From Aspergillus flavus (Eukaryota > Ascomycota > Eurotiomycetes > Eurotiales > Aspergillaceae), in contig NC_092407.1 of the NCBI RefSeq assembly GCF_009017415.1, positions 2,914,001-2,978,000 of the forward strand: a stretch of DNA of 64,000 bases, given 5' to 3'. Every line of letters starts with the position of its first letter. Position 1 is the first letter of the stretch. This document shows, one piece after another, positions 11,684 through 22,458 of the stretch. A program made the position numbers and the translations under genes. The notes under the pieces were generated by a model. That model saw nothing but the letters and a program-made list of their open reading frames with translations, ran no database searches and was not told the DNA's origin.

Positions 11684-14448
11684 ATGCCCCGCGTAGCGAA
11701 TCCTAAGCACCGCCGCTCCGGTGGTGCTTCTACTCCCCATAAGAACTCACCTATTAAGTGCGTCTTGAAATTTCTGTATTGTCTTTTCATTCTAGAAACA
11801 TGGAAGCTGATAAACTAAGAATCCCGCTCAATGATGACATGGGCGAGAAGGCGGCTCGTATGGAAGCCCGACAGGCTCGCCATGACCGTCAGATGGACCA
11901 GATCAAAGCAGCTGTCAAGACACCTATGCCTCCTCGAAGATACACTGGCCATGAGCGTGGATCCAGCATGAGCCCGGTCACACCGCGCGGATCAGGACAC
12001 AGAGGCCGCGAAAGCGATGTCGACGGTCGGAGAGCGGTAACCCCGATGAAACGTGTACCTATCTTAGCCAACTTTGAGGAATGGATGAAAATGGCGACCG
12101 ACAACAAGATTAACGCAAATAATTCATGGAATTTTGCCCTCATTGACTATTTCCATGACATGTCCTTGTTAAAGGAAGGCGATGGTGTGAATTTCCAAAA
12201 AGCAAGTTGTACGCTCGATGGGTGCGTCAAGATTTACACGAGCAGAGTTGACAGTGTTGCGACGGAGACCGGCAAACTTCTGAGTGGCTTGGCCGATAGT
12301 CGCGATAGAAAGCCCCATGAGACAGGTGTAGATGATGATGGTGCTGAGGATGAGGACGAAGGAGAGGAAGGGTTGGGAAGGAAGTCCCGGCGGAAGGTAT
12401 AATAACCTATGCGGTCCAGTCAAGTAGTACAACAGCTAACCAATCTCTTCAAGGCGCAACGATCTCATGAGGCTACACTTGCACCTTCATTTGCCTCACT
12501 TCAACTGAAAAAGTTCGAACTTGAATTTTCTGTCGACCCATTATTTAAAAAGGCCTCGGCGGATTTTGACGAAGGCGGCGCGAAAGGCTTACTATTGAAC
12601 CATTTGGCAATTGATGGGCAAGGGCGAATAGTTTTCGACAGTAGTGATGATGCCACAGAAATGAGCTCGAAAGATATGGATGATGTGCGCCAAGGGTCAG
12701 AGGATCCTCAACGCCCAAGATCTCCGTCACCACCTCTAAGGCAGTCGTCTGATGATATATTCGAGGATAACGTGGAGATTGACATGACATCCTTGGCGAA
12801 CCAATTTTTCCCAGACTTGGAACGTCTTGAAATGCAGGATATCTGTCCATCGCTGAAAAACTTTGACCTTGGCGACCCGAGCGGGTCGTTGGATATACCA
12901 TTTCTCAAGGCCCCCGAAGACTGGCGTAATGATAAGGGCCATGATGAAGGGCACAATCCGAATGATGCATCTGGAATCATGCTCGATGATGACAATGCTG
13001 TTGGTTTTGATGATGACGACGCAACATTGGCGGGCTTTGATCTTGGTGGGGACACCGGATTCGGTGATGGTGGTGAAGCATGGGCTCGTGAAGCTGCTTT
13101 AGAGCCGATGCTTAAAGTTCACCGGGTCGATCGGGACAACGACGAGATTCAGGATGGTGAAGAGATAGATCATGACGATGCATATGCCATTTCTCTTACC
13201 CATCAGCCTAACAAGCAGGACCATGAAAATATCCTCAGCTACTTCGACAATGCTCTACAAAAAAACTGGGCAGGACCCGAACACTGGAAAATTCGCAGGA
13301 TCAAAGAGCATGCTGCGGCGAATACTGCTACCGCTGCCCCAAAGCAGCGGAAGGAAAAAGAGCCCTTTGAAATTGACTTTTCTGCACCTTTGGAATCGTC
13401 CGTTGCTGAGTTGATGTATACCCCAGCAAGCTCCAACTCCACCATATCCTTGCCTAAAACACAATGGAAGACAAAAGGCCGTAATCTTCTTCCAGATGAT
13501 AAACACTTCAATTCGCGACAATTGCTGCGCCTCTTCCTCAAGCCCAAGGCCAGGATGGGCTCAAGAAGACTGGTGGGTACTCGGCAATTTAACCAACGCA
13601 AGGAAGACCGGACAGCAGGGAATGGAGAAATGGATGAAGCATTCTGGGCAAATCATAAGCCAGAGAATAACCCAGCTCCAGATGAGGAAGGCGCCCCCGG
13701 CGCATATGATGCTAATTTCTTCGCAGATGATGATGGCCTTGCGTTCCCTAACGGCCTTGGCTTGGGTGATGATGACGATGATAACCTACCATTTGCGGAT
13801 GCTAGAGAGATGCTCTCTCCACCATCCGATGGACAGCCAGGAAACTCAGCAGGGGACGCTGGGGGTGCTTCGGGACTTACAGCGCTGCTGAACATGGTGG
13901 GCGCCACACCTGGCTCAGCGTTACAGAGCGGAGCCGGAGGATTCGGGTCACAGCTAGTAACACAAGGTGGTCGGAGAGCACGCCCTGATTACGTTGCGTA
14001 TGCAAGAGTGGCCAAGAAAGTTGATGTTCGACGACTTAAAGTGGAGATGTGGAAGGGTATGGGTGAACGCTTAATCGCATCAACAAGTTTCGATCCCTCC
14101 CAGCAAGGCCCACATCGAGAACAACCCACTGAGAATGAGGCCGATGAATCTCCAGCACCTACACCTGTGACCAAGAGTCCAGGACAACTCCCTGTGAACG
14201 AGATGCAGCAGGAAAATGGTCAACTCCGGTTTACGCAGATCATGAATTCACTCAAATCTGTCTACCCTCCGGAAACGCTACGTGACATCAGTACCTCGTT
14301 CGGGTTTATTTGTCTGCTTCATTTGGCCAATGAACAGGGCCTCATGCTGCAGAATGATGATGGCTCTAGTGGTCTCGGTGAAGGCAGGCTGGAAGACATC
14401 TTTGTCATAAAGGATGCCAATGCAGTCCTTGAAGAGGGGGCTATATGA
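11684..14448 (+). CDS. brn1: Condensin complex subunit 2 (Brn1/CAP-H/Barren)
   Basis: Predicted 889-aa kleisin subunit of condensin, bridging the SMC2-SMC4 heads and recruiting the HEAT subunits for mitotic chromosome compaction. Exons 11684-11757, 11796-12396, 12454-14448; introns 38 and 57 nt with matching phases. The N-terminal Barren block includes the motif RVPILANFEEWMKMATDNKI and, after intron 2, ATLAPSFASLQLKKFELEFS. The middle is acidic and disordered with several D/E runs; the C-terminal part (P-D-Y-V-A-Y-A-R-V-A-K-K-V-D-V-R-R-L) resembles the winged-helix end of kleisins. Alternative start: ATG at 11800 just after the 38-nt intron; I prefer 11684 because the resulting MPRVANPKHRRS fits the family and the frame break demands an intron. 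Confidence 0.93.
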
Positions 14449-15150
14449 TGAGACTGACATCTGTTGTTTAAATTAGACTTACAGACAGTTTCTCGCTTTA
14501 GGGTTATAGGATGTTCATGAGGAACGAGGTATGGTTCAGGGTCAAGGCTCGAATTTATGTTGCAAAGGAGTTGGGGTTCGTACTTCATACTGGGTGGTAC
14601 TTGTGTTTTTGCTCTATTTGAATAGTTTGATATTCATTTTCTTCACATCGGTTAATCCACAATCTTGGAAGGAGCACATCGCCGTTTGGTAGGTCTTCTC
14701 TTTCCATACCCTTTTTCGACATTCTTGTATCTACTTTAGTTTGGTGAATAACCTATCCTAATTTCATTGTGCCTGTGCTTCTGTACAATACCTTCGGAAT
14801 ATAAGGACAAAGCAGCAGTCTCATAATATCCAAATACACTCGATTAAGAAGTATCACAATATTGTTCCTTCGATTCATATCGATGTGGCAAATAGATGCA
14901 TACAGTGCGTTATCTAGTGATAGGAGAACACACCGCACGCACACACACAATCTCATGAGATAATATATGAGAGCGATTGAAACTTTCGAGAAAATCGAAT
15001 ACCAAGCAGCCATTTGAAAACAAGGGAACGGGCAATAAGATAGTCATCGAGAAAAAGTACATTGCGTCAATCTTTGCATTCCATGCCTTTGTGTGCAGGC
15101 GCATATACACATTCTAATCATTGATTAGTGCTATTTAAACGTCAAAATCA
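14449..15150. other. Convergent intergenic, no gene
   Basis: Tail-to-tail spacer between condensin subunit 2 and the four-helix membrane protein. AT-rich, with a short CA/AC run near 14936-14949. Open frames on the minus strand here are short and have no recognisable content. Confidence 0.5.
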
Positions 15151-16676
15151 TTAACGGGAGGCACGAGGGAACGTGGGCGACATTGGACTCGAATACGCGT
15201 TGGGGATCGGCACAGCATCGTAGGTCCGTTCGCCAGGCGCAGCAGCCATGTGTTGATTAACATTTGATGCCGGACCAGAAGCCGTAGGAACGGAAATAGG
15301 GCCGAGAAACTCCATCTGGTCTGTCTTAGGAGTCGCTTGTTGTACACGGATGGGAGGTGCTTGCAATTGGAAGGTCGGCTGGGGCTTTGTTGGAGAACGG
15401 GGCGTGGCAAACTGGGTGGAGCAGGCTTCACCGTTCTCAGCCATTGAATAGGGATCTTGTGGAACAGTTGTAGATATTATAGGCGTCTTTTGAGAGAGAG
15501 AAAATCCAGGCGTATTGGGCGCAGACTGAAGACGCAGCTGAGCAAGGTATAGATCAGATCTAGCCTTGTCACGACGGTCCATTGACTTCATAAGGCGCCT
15601 CTTGGTCCAGAACCGATAGAACACAACCGCATAGATAAGGATGACCAGAACTTCGAGGACGACTTCAATTATAGCACACACCAAGCCCCAGTCCTATAAC
15701 ATCAGTAATGACTCTAGAAAAACACCAGAAACAGCAATCAGCAAGAACTTACCTGCAACCGACAAAGAAGGGCATAGTCAATATCGTTATGGAACAACGT
15801 TTCTCTTGTGTTCTTCTTGCAGGACCAACCCCAAAGGTCCTGGCTGTTTCCGTTGGCTTTTTCATTTTGATAAAGCGCCGCTGCGACAATCCACATTACA
15901 AGGCTGAACATGAAGAAGCACACTGCAATTGTTTGATAGTAAACGGTGAGCTTTTCGGCACGCTTGTGGCCGCCTTTCCAATAGCCCCAAAATACGATGA
16001 GGCAAGCAAACAACGAGACACATGCCACTGAAAGAAGCAGATATTGAGTCCACGGATTGGTGCCATTGGCCCAGGCAGGAAAACCTCCCCTGGAAGGCAG
16101 TGATTTAGTGGAATGGAAGACGAACAGAGTCAATGCTAAGATTGTGACGACTATCAGACTGCAGCCAAAATTCACAAAACGCAAGAATATCTTGGCCACC
16201 CGGACGCGTAGTTTAATTCGCTGGAATTGAATTAGTATAAGCACTTAGGTAGAAAACTATTTCACCTCCACTCCACTCACCAGATCTCTAGCATTCTCCT
16301 TCTCGGCAGACTTCTCTTCCTTCTCCACATAAAACTCTTCACGAAACGTTGGGCTGAGTGGATTTAGTGTGCGCCCAGGAGTTCCGGGAACTTTTAGAGC
16401 ACTTTTGAGTGGTGAAACTGGCAGTTGGTGATAGGATACGTGCTGCACCGAATCATTTGCGGCAACATATCCAAAGCCTACGTCGGACACATCAGGGTGC
16501 GTCTGAGACTGACCGGGAGGGTCTGCAAACGGTGACCTGCTGGTGTCAGCAGGGCCAGTCGGGGATTGCACCGTCGTTGCTTCCACAAAGCGAGCCATTC
16601 GAGGGCTTTTTATTGACGAGGCCGTAGTGTCCGAAGAGCTCCGCTCCTCTACAGTCGGTTGTTGTGTAGGTGCCAT
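15151..16676 (-). CDS. Four-transmembrane MARVEL-like membrane protein
   Basis: Predicted 468-aa membrane protein of unknown function, belonging to a conserved filamentous-fungal family by memory. Exons (minus) 16281-16676, 15753-16220 and 15151-15693; introns 60 and 59 nt, all phase 0. Residues 1-130 are hydrophilic and serine/proline-rich. Four hydrophobic helices lie at about 148-170, 189-213, 223-248 and 292-316. The loop between helices 3 and 4 contains W-G-W-S-C and L-L-C, suggesting a disulphide-bearing outer loop. The tail (320-468) is cytoplasmic and disordered, with T-P and S-P sites. The 4-helix plan recalls MARVEL/tetraspan proteins of the plasma membrane, but I cannot assign the family firmly. 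The start at 16676 follows a stretch upstream that is in frame but hydrophobic and unlikely to be coding. Confidence 0.85.
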
Positions 16677-17820
16677 TGAATGAAGGCCGCGTCCACGAAC
16701 TATATTTGCCTGAGTCACTCCGTAATTCAATGGATATTTTGTCTGGTTGTCATTCGACACGAGCGTCGACCAAACGGCATGTACAACAAGTCTTGCTAGT
16801 AAGCTAACTGATAACCTCAGGTGCGTAGAGAGCCAGCTCTTGCAGTCTCTTCTCTTCTGGTCTTTTGCAGTAATAAGCAACAAAAGAAGGACGCTTAGCA
16901 GGACAGCTCCAAGCACTCTAGGGGAGAGAAGTGAGTTAGTTTTGAATGCTCAGCGATATTCAAGTATGAAAGAACTTCATGGCTAGGATCCATAATACAG
17001 GGGAGGGAGACTCAATTGGGAGGAGTTGTACCCTAATGAAGAAAGTGAATATATGATTCGACTTGTTCGTGGTCTCACAGTATTAATCTTGAGGGACTTG
17101 GTCAGCTGTATATTGTCTGATTTGGATGGTACAACAATAACCTACCGATTTAGTATCCTGAGGAGCCTTACCAATCGACTTTCCTCCTGATGGTCTGCTT
17201 GGGCAAAGATTGCGAAGCCAGCGCTACTTGGGCCAAACAAGATCCAGAAATGTGAGACGTTGAGGGGAGGGAAAGAAACTGATCAAGTCAATTGCGCGAG
17301 GCGTTACCCATTTGAATACTACTGATGGGTTTTGGGCTTTGGGCTGGCGCCCTGGTCTAGCAGCTCGGGAGGGGAGGGGACCATGTCGAATGGACTCACA
17401 TCGACCGTGTGAAGAGAGTACTAAGCGCCGGGAAACTGTAGAACAAGCCATGTTGGAAAGGTGATTGGGGGAGAGTCAAAGTAGCACAGAGAGCAAGGAG
17501 GAGGGTGACAAAAGCCAAGCAATACAATGAGTGGATGGTGATCTTGTCACTCGAGCCTAACCGCCCAGTTTATCACAGTGGGGGGCCAAAAGAGGTGACT
17601 CCAGTCAACTCACAGAGTGTGGATTCATGCAGGTGTGGTCACCCGAGAAGACGAATGAGCTCTTCCTGTTAGCTTCTTCTCCCGGCGCCAACGCTGATCG
17701 TCTCTCCAGCTCAACCAACCAGGAGTCCTGCAGAACCGCTGGGATCGATTGTGCATGAATCGGTTTCTCTTTTTTTCTCTCCTTCTAAGTTCTCCTCTTT
17801 TTTGTTTCAATGTTTAGAAA

Positions 17821-17862
17821 TTATTATTATTATTATTATTTTCTTTCTTTCTTTCTTTCTTC
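17821..17862. repeat. TTA and TTCT microsatellites, adjoining
   Basis: About seven TTA/ATT units (17821-17840) run directly into roughly five TTCT units, a compound simple repeat in non-coding sequence. Confidence 0.9.
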
Positions 17863-19944
17863 TTTTCTAAGCGCCAATAACGCTCTCACACAATCACCAC
17901 CAGTGTGATTCTATGGCTATATCAGTCATGATAGGTCTTCTTATGTAGCTTCCTATGTGGCAATAGCGGCTATAGGGACTATTCCCACAGCAGAGGAATC
18001 TTAGAATCATCTGATATTCTGAATATCACTACTTTAAGATCACTCTCACCATTAATCAGCCTAAATATCATATCATAATAATGGTGGCGATGGTGTTACT
18101 CCCATTATTTGTGATGGTTCATCGGAAGGCGTCTGCCGATGCGTCAAATATCCCTGAAGAGTTCATTGTCCCCGCCCCTGTAAAGTGCGTCAATTGAGGG
18201 TACGGATTATTGAATGGACTCATTAAGATTCAATGCTGAGAGTGATAAAAACGAAAGGCTATCTTGTGTTGCCTCGTCACAACGTTGTACCACCCAATAG
18301 CTAAGTACAGTCTTAATCCTCCCCTCGTTGTAGGTATTATACATGCTTACTACTAAAGCCCATTACTATGTCAGCTGTCAGGGTAGCAGAGGGAACGGCA
18401 GACCTTTACCCCATGTATGTACCTTGTAAGCGAACTTCATGGGATTATCGGTTATATATGCGCTGCTGCAAAAACTAGCAATGTTGCTGAAAATCCTTTC
18501 CTTTCCCCTTGAGTGCAGAGTTCTCTATTGATTCTCCAGAGAAACTTTAGGAGTGGAATCATTGCTTAGTAGACGGTCCGTTACTGGGATATAGACTTTG
18601 GGCTGGAGTCGCGTACCATTGTCAAAGATCACAGGTCACAATCCATAGTGTGGTTGTGCTCCATTCAGCGGACATCGTCTCCTCTCCTATTTGAGCAGTC
18701 GCTCTGTCGCAGTGCCGCCCGAGGACTTCAAATATCGGTGATGCAACAGACACGAGGCCAATGTTTACCTTCTCTCGGGTCTGTTGAGGAGCTTCTGTCA
18801 ATTCACCAGTTAGCTCAACGCCAATAGGCCCCGTGCCCCAATGACACTGTTATAAAAGCCAGAGCCTTGCGCTGTTCACTGAGGTCAGGCCACCAATAAC
18901 TGACTGTTTGGCAAGCAGTGTGCTATTTTATGTTATTTGTTGAGGCAGTTGTGCTCTCGATCGTAACACTATTTTAGATTATGCTTCCACGCGATCTTGC
19001 ACCTTTCCAAAAGATTGATTAGGAGAATGTAATGATTATGGTATCATGGAAGAAAGTATTCATCGGAGCTGGAAGCGCCAACTTTTGCACTGATTCGAAG
19101 AGTTGCAAAAGCAAAGTTCCTATTCAATCCAAGAGAACGATAATCAGTACATTTTCTATGACACCATCCGCTGCTTGCAGCTCTACTTCGTTTCTCTTAC
19201 ATACTACCTTAGTGTCTGTGTCCGCCTTGACATCTCGGGGGGGTGTGAAGCATAGCCGTCATATTATGCCCTCTTCTCGACCTGATGAAAGGTCGGCTAC
19301 TACTACCTAGTGAATGCCGTCCTCACCTAGGAAGGGAGCACAGGCAACACTATTGCCATGGCAGTTTTAGAGAAACAAGAATATTAAGAACCATACAGTA
19401 GACAATTGGAGTGATCCTCTTCTAGCTAGTGGTCTTTATTGCGCAGGGCCCACTCCGCAATATAGATCAGAGAAAACAATAGTTTCGAAATTGGCAGTGT
19501 TGTCATTGTAGCATTGACCATGTCGAGTCACAGGACCCATTAGTTTTTCTAGGAAAAGCTTGAGGTGACTACATGACAACTGCAAAGATTTACAATAGAG
19601 CCAAGTTAGAGTCAAATAGTTCTCGCTTCGAGCGTTAATAGTTCACTATCAGGGTCTTGCAGTGAAATCTACAATTAATACGTAGTTGAGTTCATGGATG
19701 AAGTTGAAGATTACCATTGTCCGTAAGTTGAGCTGGAGGTGTCGCATATGGAGTCTCTCCACAATGTTCAAATCCGAAGGGAGAATAATTTTCATTATGC
19801 ATACGTTTACGCCACATGTGAATTCGGAGTACGCCGAAGCATGGGGTAAAGCCTATGCCCTTAGGCATGTTATTAGTAGTAGGCTTGCAAGTCTAATCTG
19901 CAGATCCTCGATGGTGAGAGGCTTAGAATAGAGTACAGAGCCAA

Positions 19945-19992
19945 AAGAAGAAGAAGAAGAAGAAGAAGAAGAAGAAGAAGAAGAAGAAGAAG
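19945..19992. repeat. AAG trinucleotide repeat (16 units)
   Basis: Sixteen uninterrupted AAG units. It opens long frames of pure serine or leucine on the minus strand, which are artefacts. No gene around it is supported. Confidence 0.95.
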
Positions 19993-22458
19993 AAACATAG
20001 AAATTGTAGTTGGAATTAAACATGGCATGAAGGACCTCGAAATACATCCCAAAGACACACTTACACCTGACAGTCACAAGTACCTACCCATGTAGTACTA
20101 ACGCAATCCAATAGCAGGCAGTTTAGTATTTATATACGGAGACGGTAAATACATAAACTGACAAATCTAAAAGGCATCCAAATCACCTCGCCTGGTCACC
20201 GATTATAAAAACAAAGAAATTCCAGGATGGATGATGGAGCGGACCATGATTCCTACCAATCAGGGCCGACGGTGAGAGGGATCGACCAGTGGTTCTTTGC
20301 AGATTGTGACTTCTCTGGCTACGGCAGCAAAAGGCGTCTGAGACGCTGCAGGGCTCCACAGCGTATGGGCCCAATCAGCGGCGTTTTGGGCCGTGTCAGG
20401 CAGGCGGTGGGAGTGTACAGCCACCCAAGGGTTCCCACAATATTCTAGAAAACCGGCTATGAGTGGCCAAAACGTCAGCTTCTCCGCGTCCGTGGCCAGC
20501 CACAAATGACGAGGGTTTCAGGCTTTCAGCATGACAAACATAGCCTCACTCCCCTCCTTCATTTAACTCGAAAGGGCGTAGGATTAATGAGCCTTTGGAC
20601 TGGTTAGAACGCGCTGATGCACCCTCTAAGAAAGTTCTGATGGTGTCCCTTTCCATAGAGGTAAAAGGTTTTACCAAATAAACTACGCATCCTTGATGTA
20701 TGAAGGTATGTATGTACATACATACATAGGTAGGTTAGTTATTCATTTTAGACACATATCCGGAGGTCCCTTACCGCATCCTCGGGTCGGTTTCTATGGC
20801 TGTGCTACTCCGGCCGTGTGCTTCCCCTCCGTCCTTTGATCTACTACTACATTTGGATAGGGCTTTGCAAAAATTGAAACTCAATCCGAATGTAATAGCC
20901 CACAGCAGAGCGTCACCAGTCCTAAGTGGAAGTACTGTTGTAGTTACTAGTTAGGTGGTTATGCGGTGCACCATACCATGCGCCTCGAAGTACGCTATTA
21001 GTACTCCACATCCAGCTATTACCTAAGTTACGGTAATATGACTGATGTGTGGCGATTAATTACGCACCGGGCAATTCGATCTGATCGGACTTCTTCAATA
21101 GATCTGTAATCTGTACGCCATGCCGAGGGGCATTCCGACAAAATACATCAATGCTGCGCCTCTTTTGGTGCCTGGCGACCCTCACGTATTTGAGAGGTTA
21201 CGGTATCTTACTGAGATGACGCCGGACAATGTACAATTCCGGTGTCTAACCCACTATTCCGCCAGGCAGAGCCGCCTAGAGCCTAGTCATAAGTCGTCAG
21301 ATTCAATGCTCTCTCCAGCCACTGCCTTACCTCGTGTTCGTCTTCTCTCAACTTTGAACTTTTTGCTTCCTTTTTCGCTCTTCCACTCTTTCGTGCTGGT
21401 TCGTTTGGCTCCTTTCCCCTCATCTGGTCTTTTTTCCTTTTCTTTTTTGGTTCGTTTTTATCTTCAATTTTTTTTTTTTTTTTTTTTTGATTTTTTGCTT
21501 ACTTTCCTAATATCTTTCTTAGGCAGAACCACGGCCTCCGCTTTCCAGGCACCTTTTGACCCAAACATATTTCGGGACCACAACTAAGCCAGCAACTGCA
21601 TCATCTCCTGGATCCATCCGTTCTGCCACAGCCTTTATCAGGTTTATCCATGCCTACCAACCCACCAACTCTTCCTAACAACCGGGCCCTGTAATTATCC
21701 TTTTCCTATTTTGTGTTGGTCTCTCCACTGCATGTCTCTTGTTGAGCTTCTGTTCTTTTTTGTTTTTATTTTATTCTATTTTATGTGATCCTTTTTTTTT
21801 TCCCTTTCCTTGAAGGTTGAGGCTTGGTCAACCTAAGCCAACCACCCGCTCGTTCCCTTGACTTGTATCTTCCTCTGGTTTGCTCCCTTGACATCTTCGG
21901 CTCTACACACCCCTTGCCTTCTATCAATCACCCGCGATCCATCGAGTTCGACAGTACATTGACGCCTTGTCAATATCCTAGATTTGCATGATTCCCCTTT
22001 CCATCGTTTCCCCGACAATCGCTAGATCCAGTTTCCTCTGCAGCCTAATTTGACATCTCCCGTTCAACCGTGCTTTCATCTCGATCACTCCAGATGGGTT
22101 AACCCCAACCAGATTCGGATCGATCAAGCAGACAATAGAATTTAGCATTCTCATTCTGCTGGCAAGGCTGATCGCTATTTTTATCTTACTACTGCAAGGC
22201 CCATCTTGTTCCCGTGGTACCTCACTGTCGGACGAAACATCGCCAAAGCTGAACCCCCCCGTCAGCTTGCGCCACAATCGGATCCAGGTGAGCGCCCCAC
22301 GCGACAGTGCCTCTGATGGCTCTCACTTGTTCTCTTGTCTTGCTTGGCTCATTGAGTCCTCTTTATTGCATCAAAAGCCCTTTATTCCACTTGCTGCCCG
22401 TGGTTATCAGACTTCCACCCTGCAACTGTTTCGCAACTCTCAACATTGGTTTGCTGAC

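Larger units (their letters stand above)
16677..22458. other. 5.8-kb gene-poor region and C2H2 leader
   Basis: No long coding gene. Contents: a weak candidate for a tiny spliced gene at 17012-17451 (minus, see findings); a TTA repeat and adjoining TTCT repeat (17821-17862); a lone TATAAAAG at 18851-18858 (+); a 16-unit AAG repeat (19945-19992); a palindrome around GTATGTACATAC (20710-20721); and from ~21300 a pyrimidine-rich stretch with a ~21-nt T-run near 21470, probably promoter and leader of the C2H2 gene. No terminal repeats or transposase fragments recognised. Confidence 0.6.

Noticed and set aside
19853..20077. Minus-strand poly-serine and poly-leucine frames
   Set aside because: Produced by the AAG microsatellite.
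21120..21587. 155-codon plus-strand frame upstream of the C2H2 gene
   Set aside because: Ends in F-rich translation of a T-run; kept only as a possible upstream frame, not as a gene.
16677..22458. Possible decayed transposon in the gene-poor block
   Set aside because: No terminal repeats, target duplications or recognisable transposase/RT fragments; microsatellites alone do not support it.
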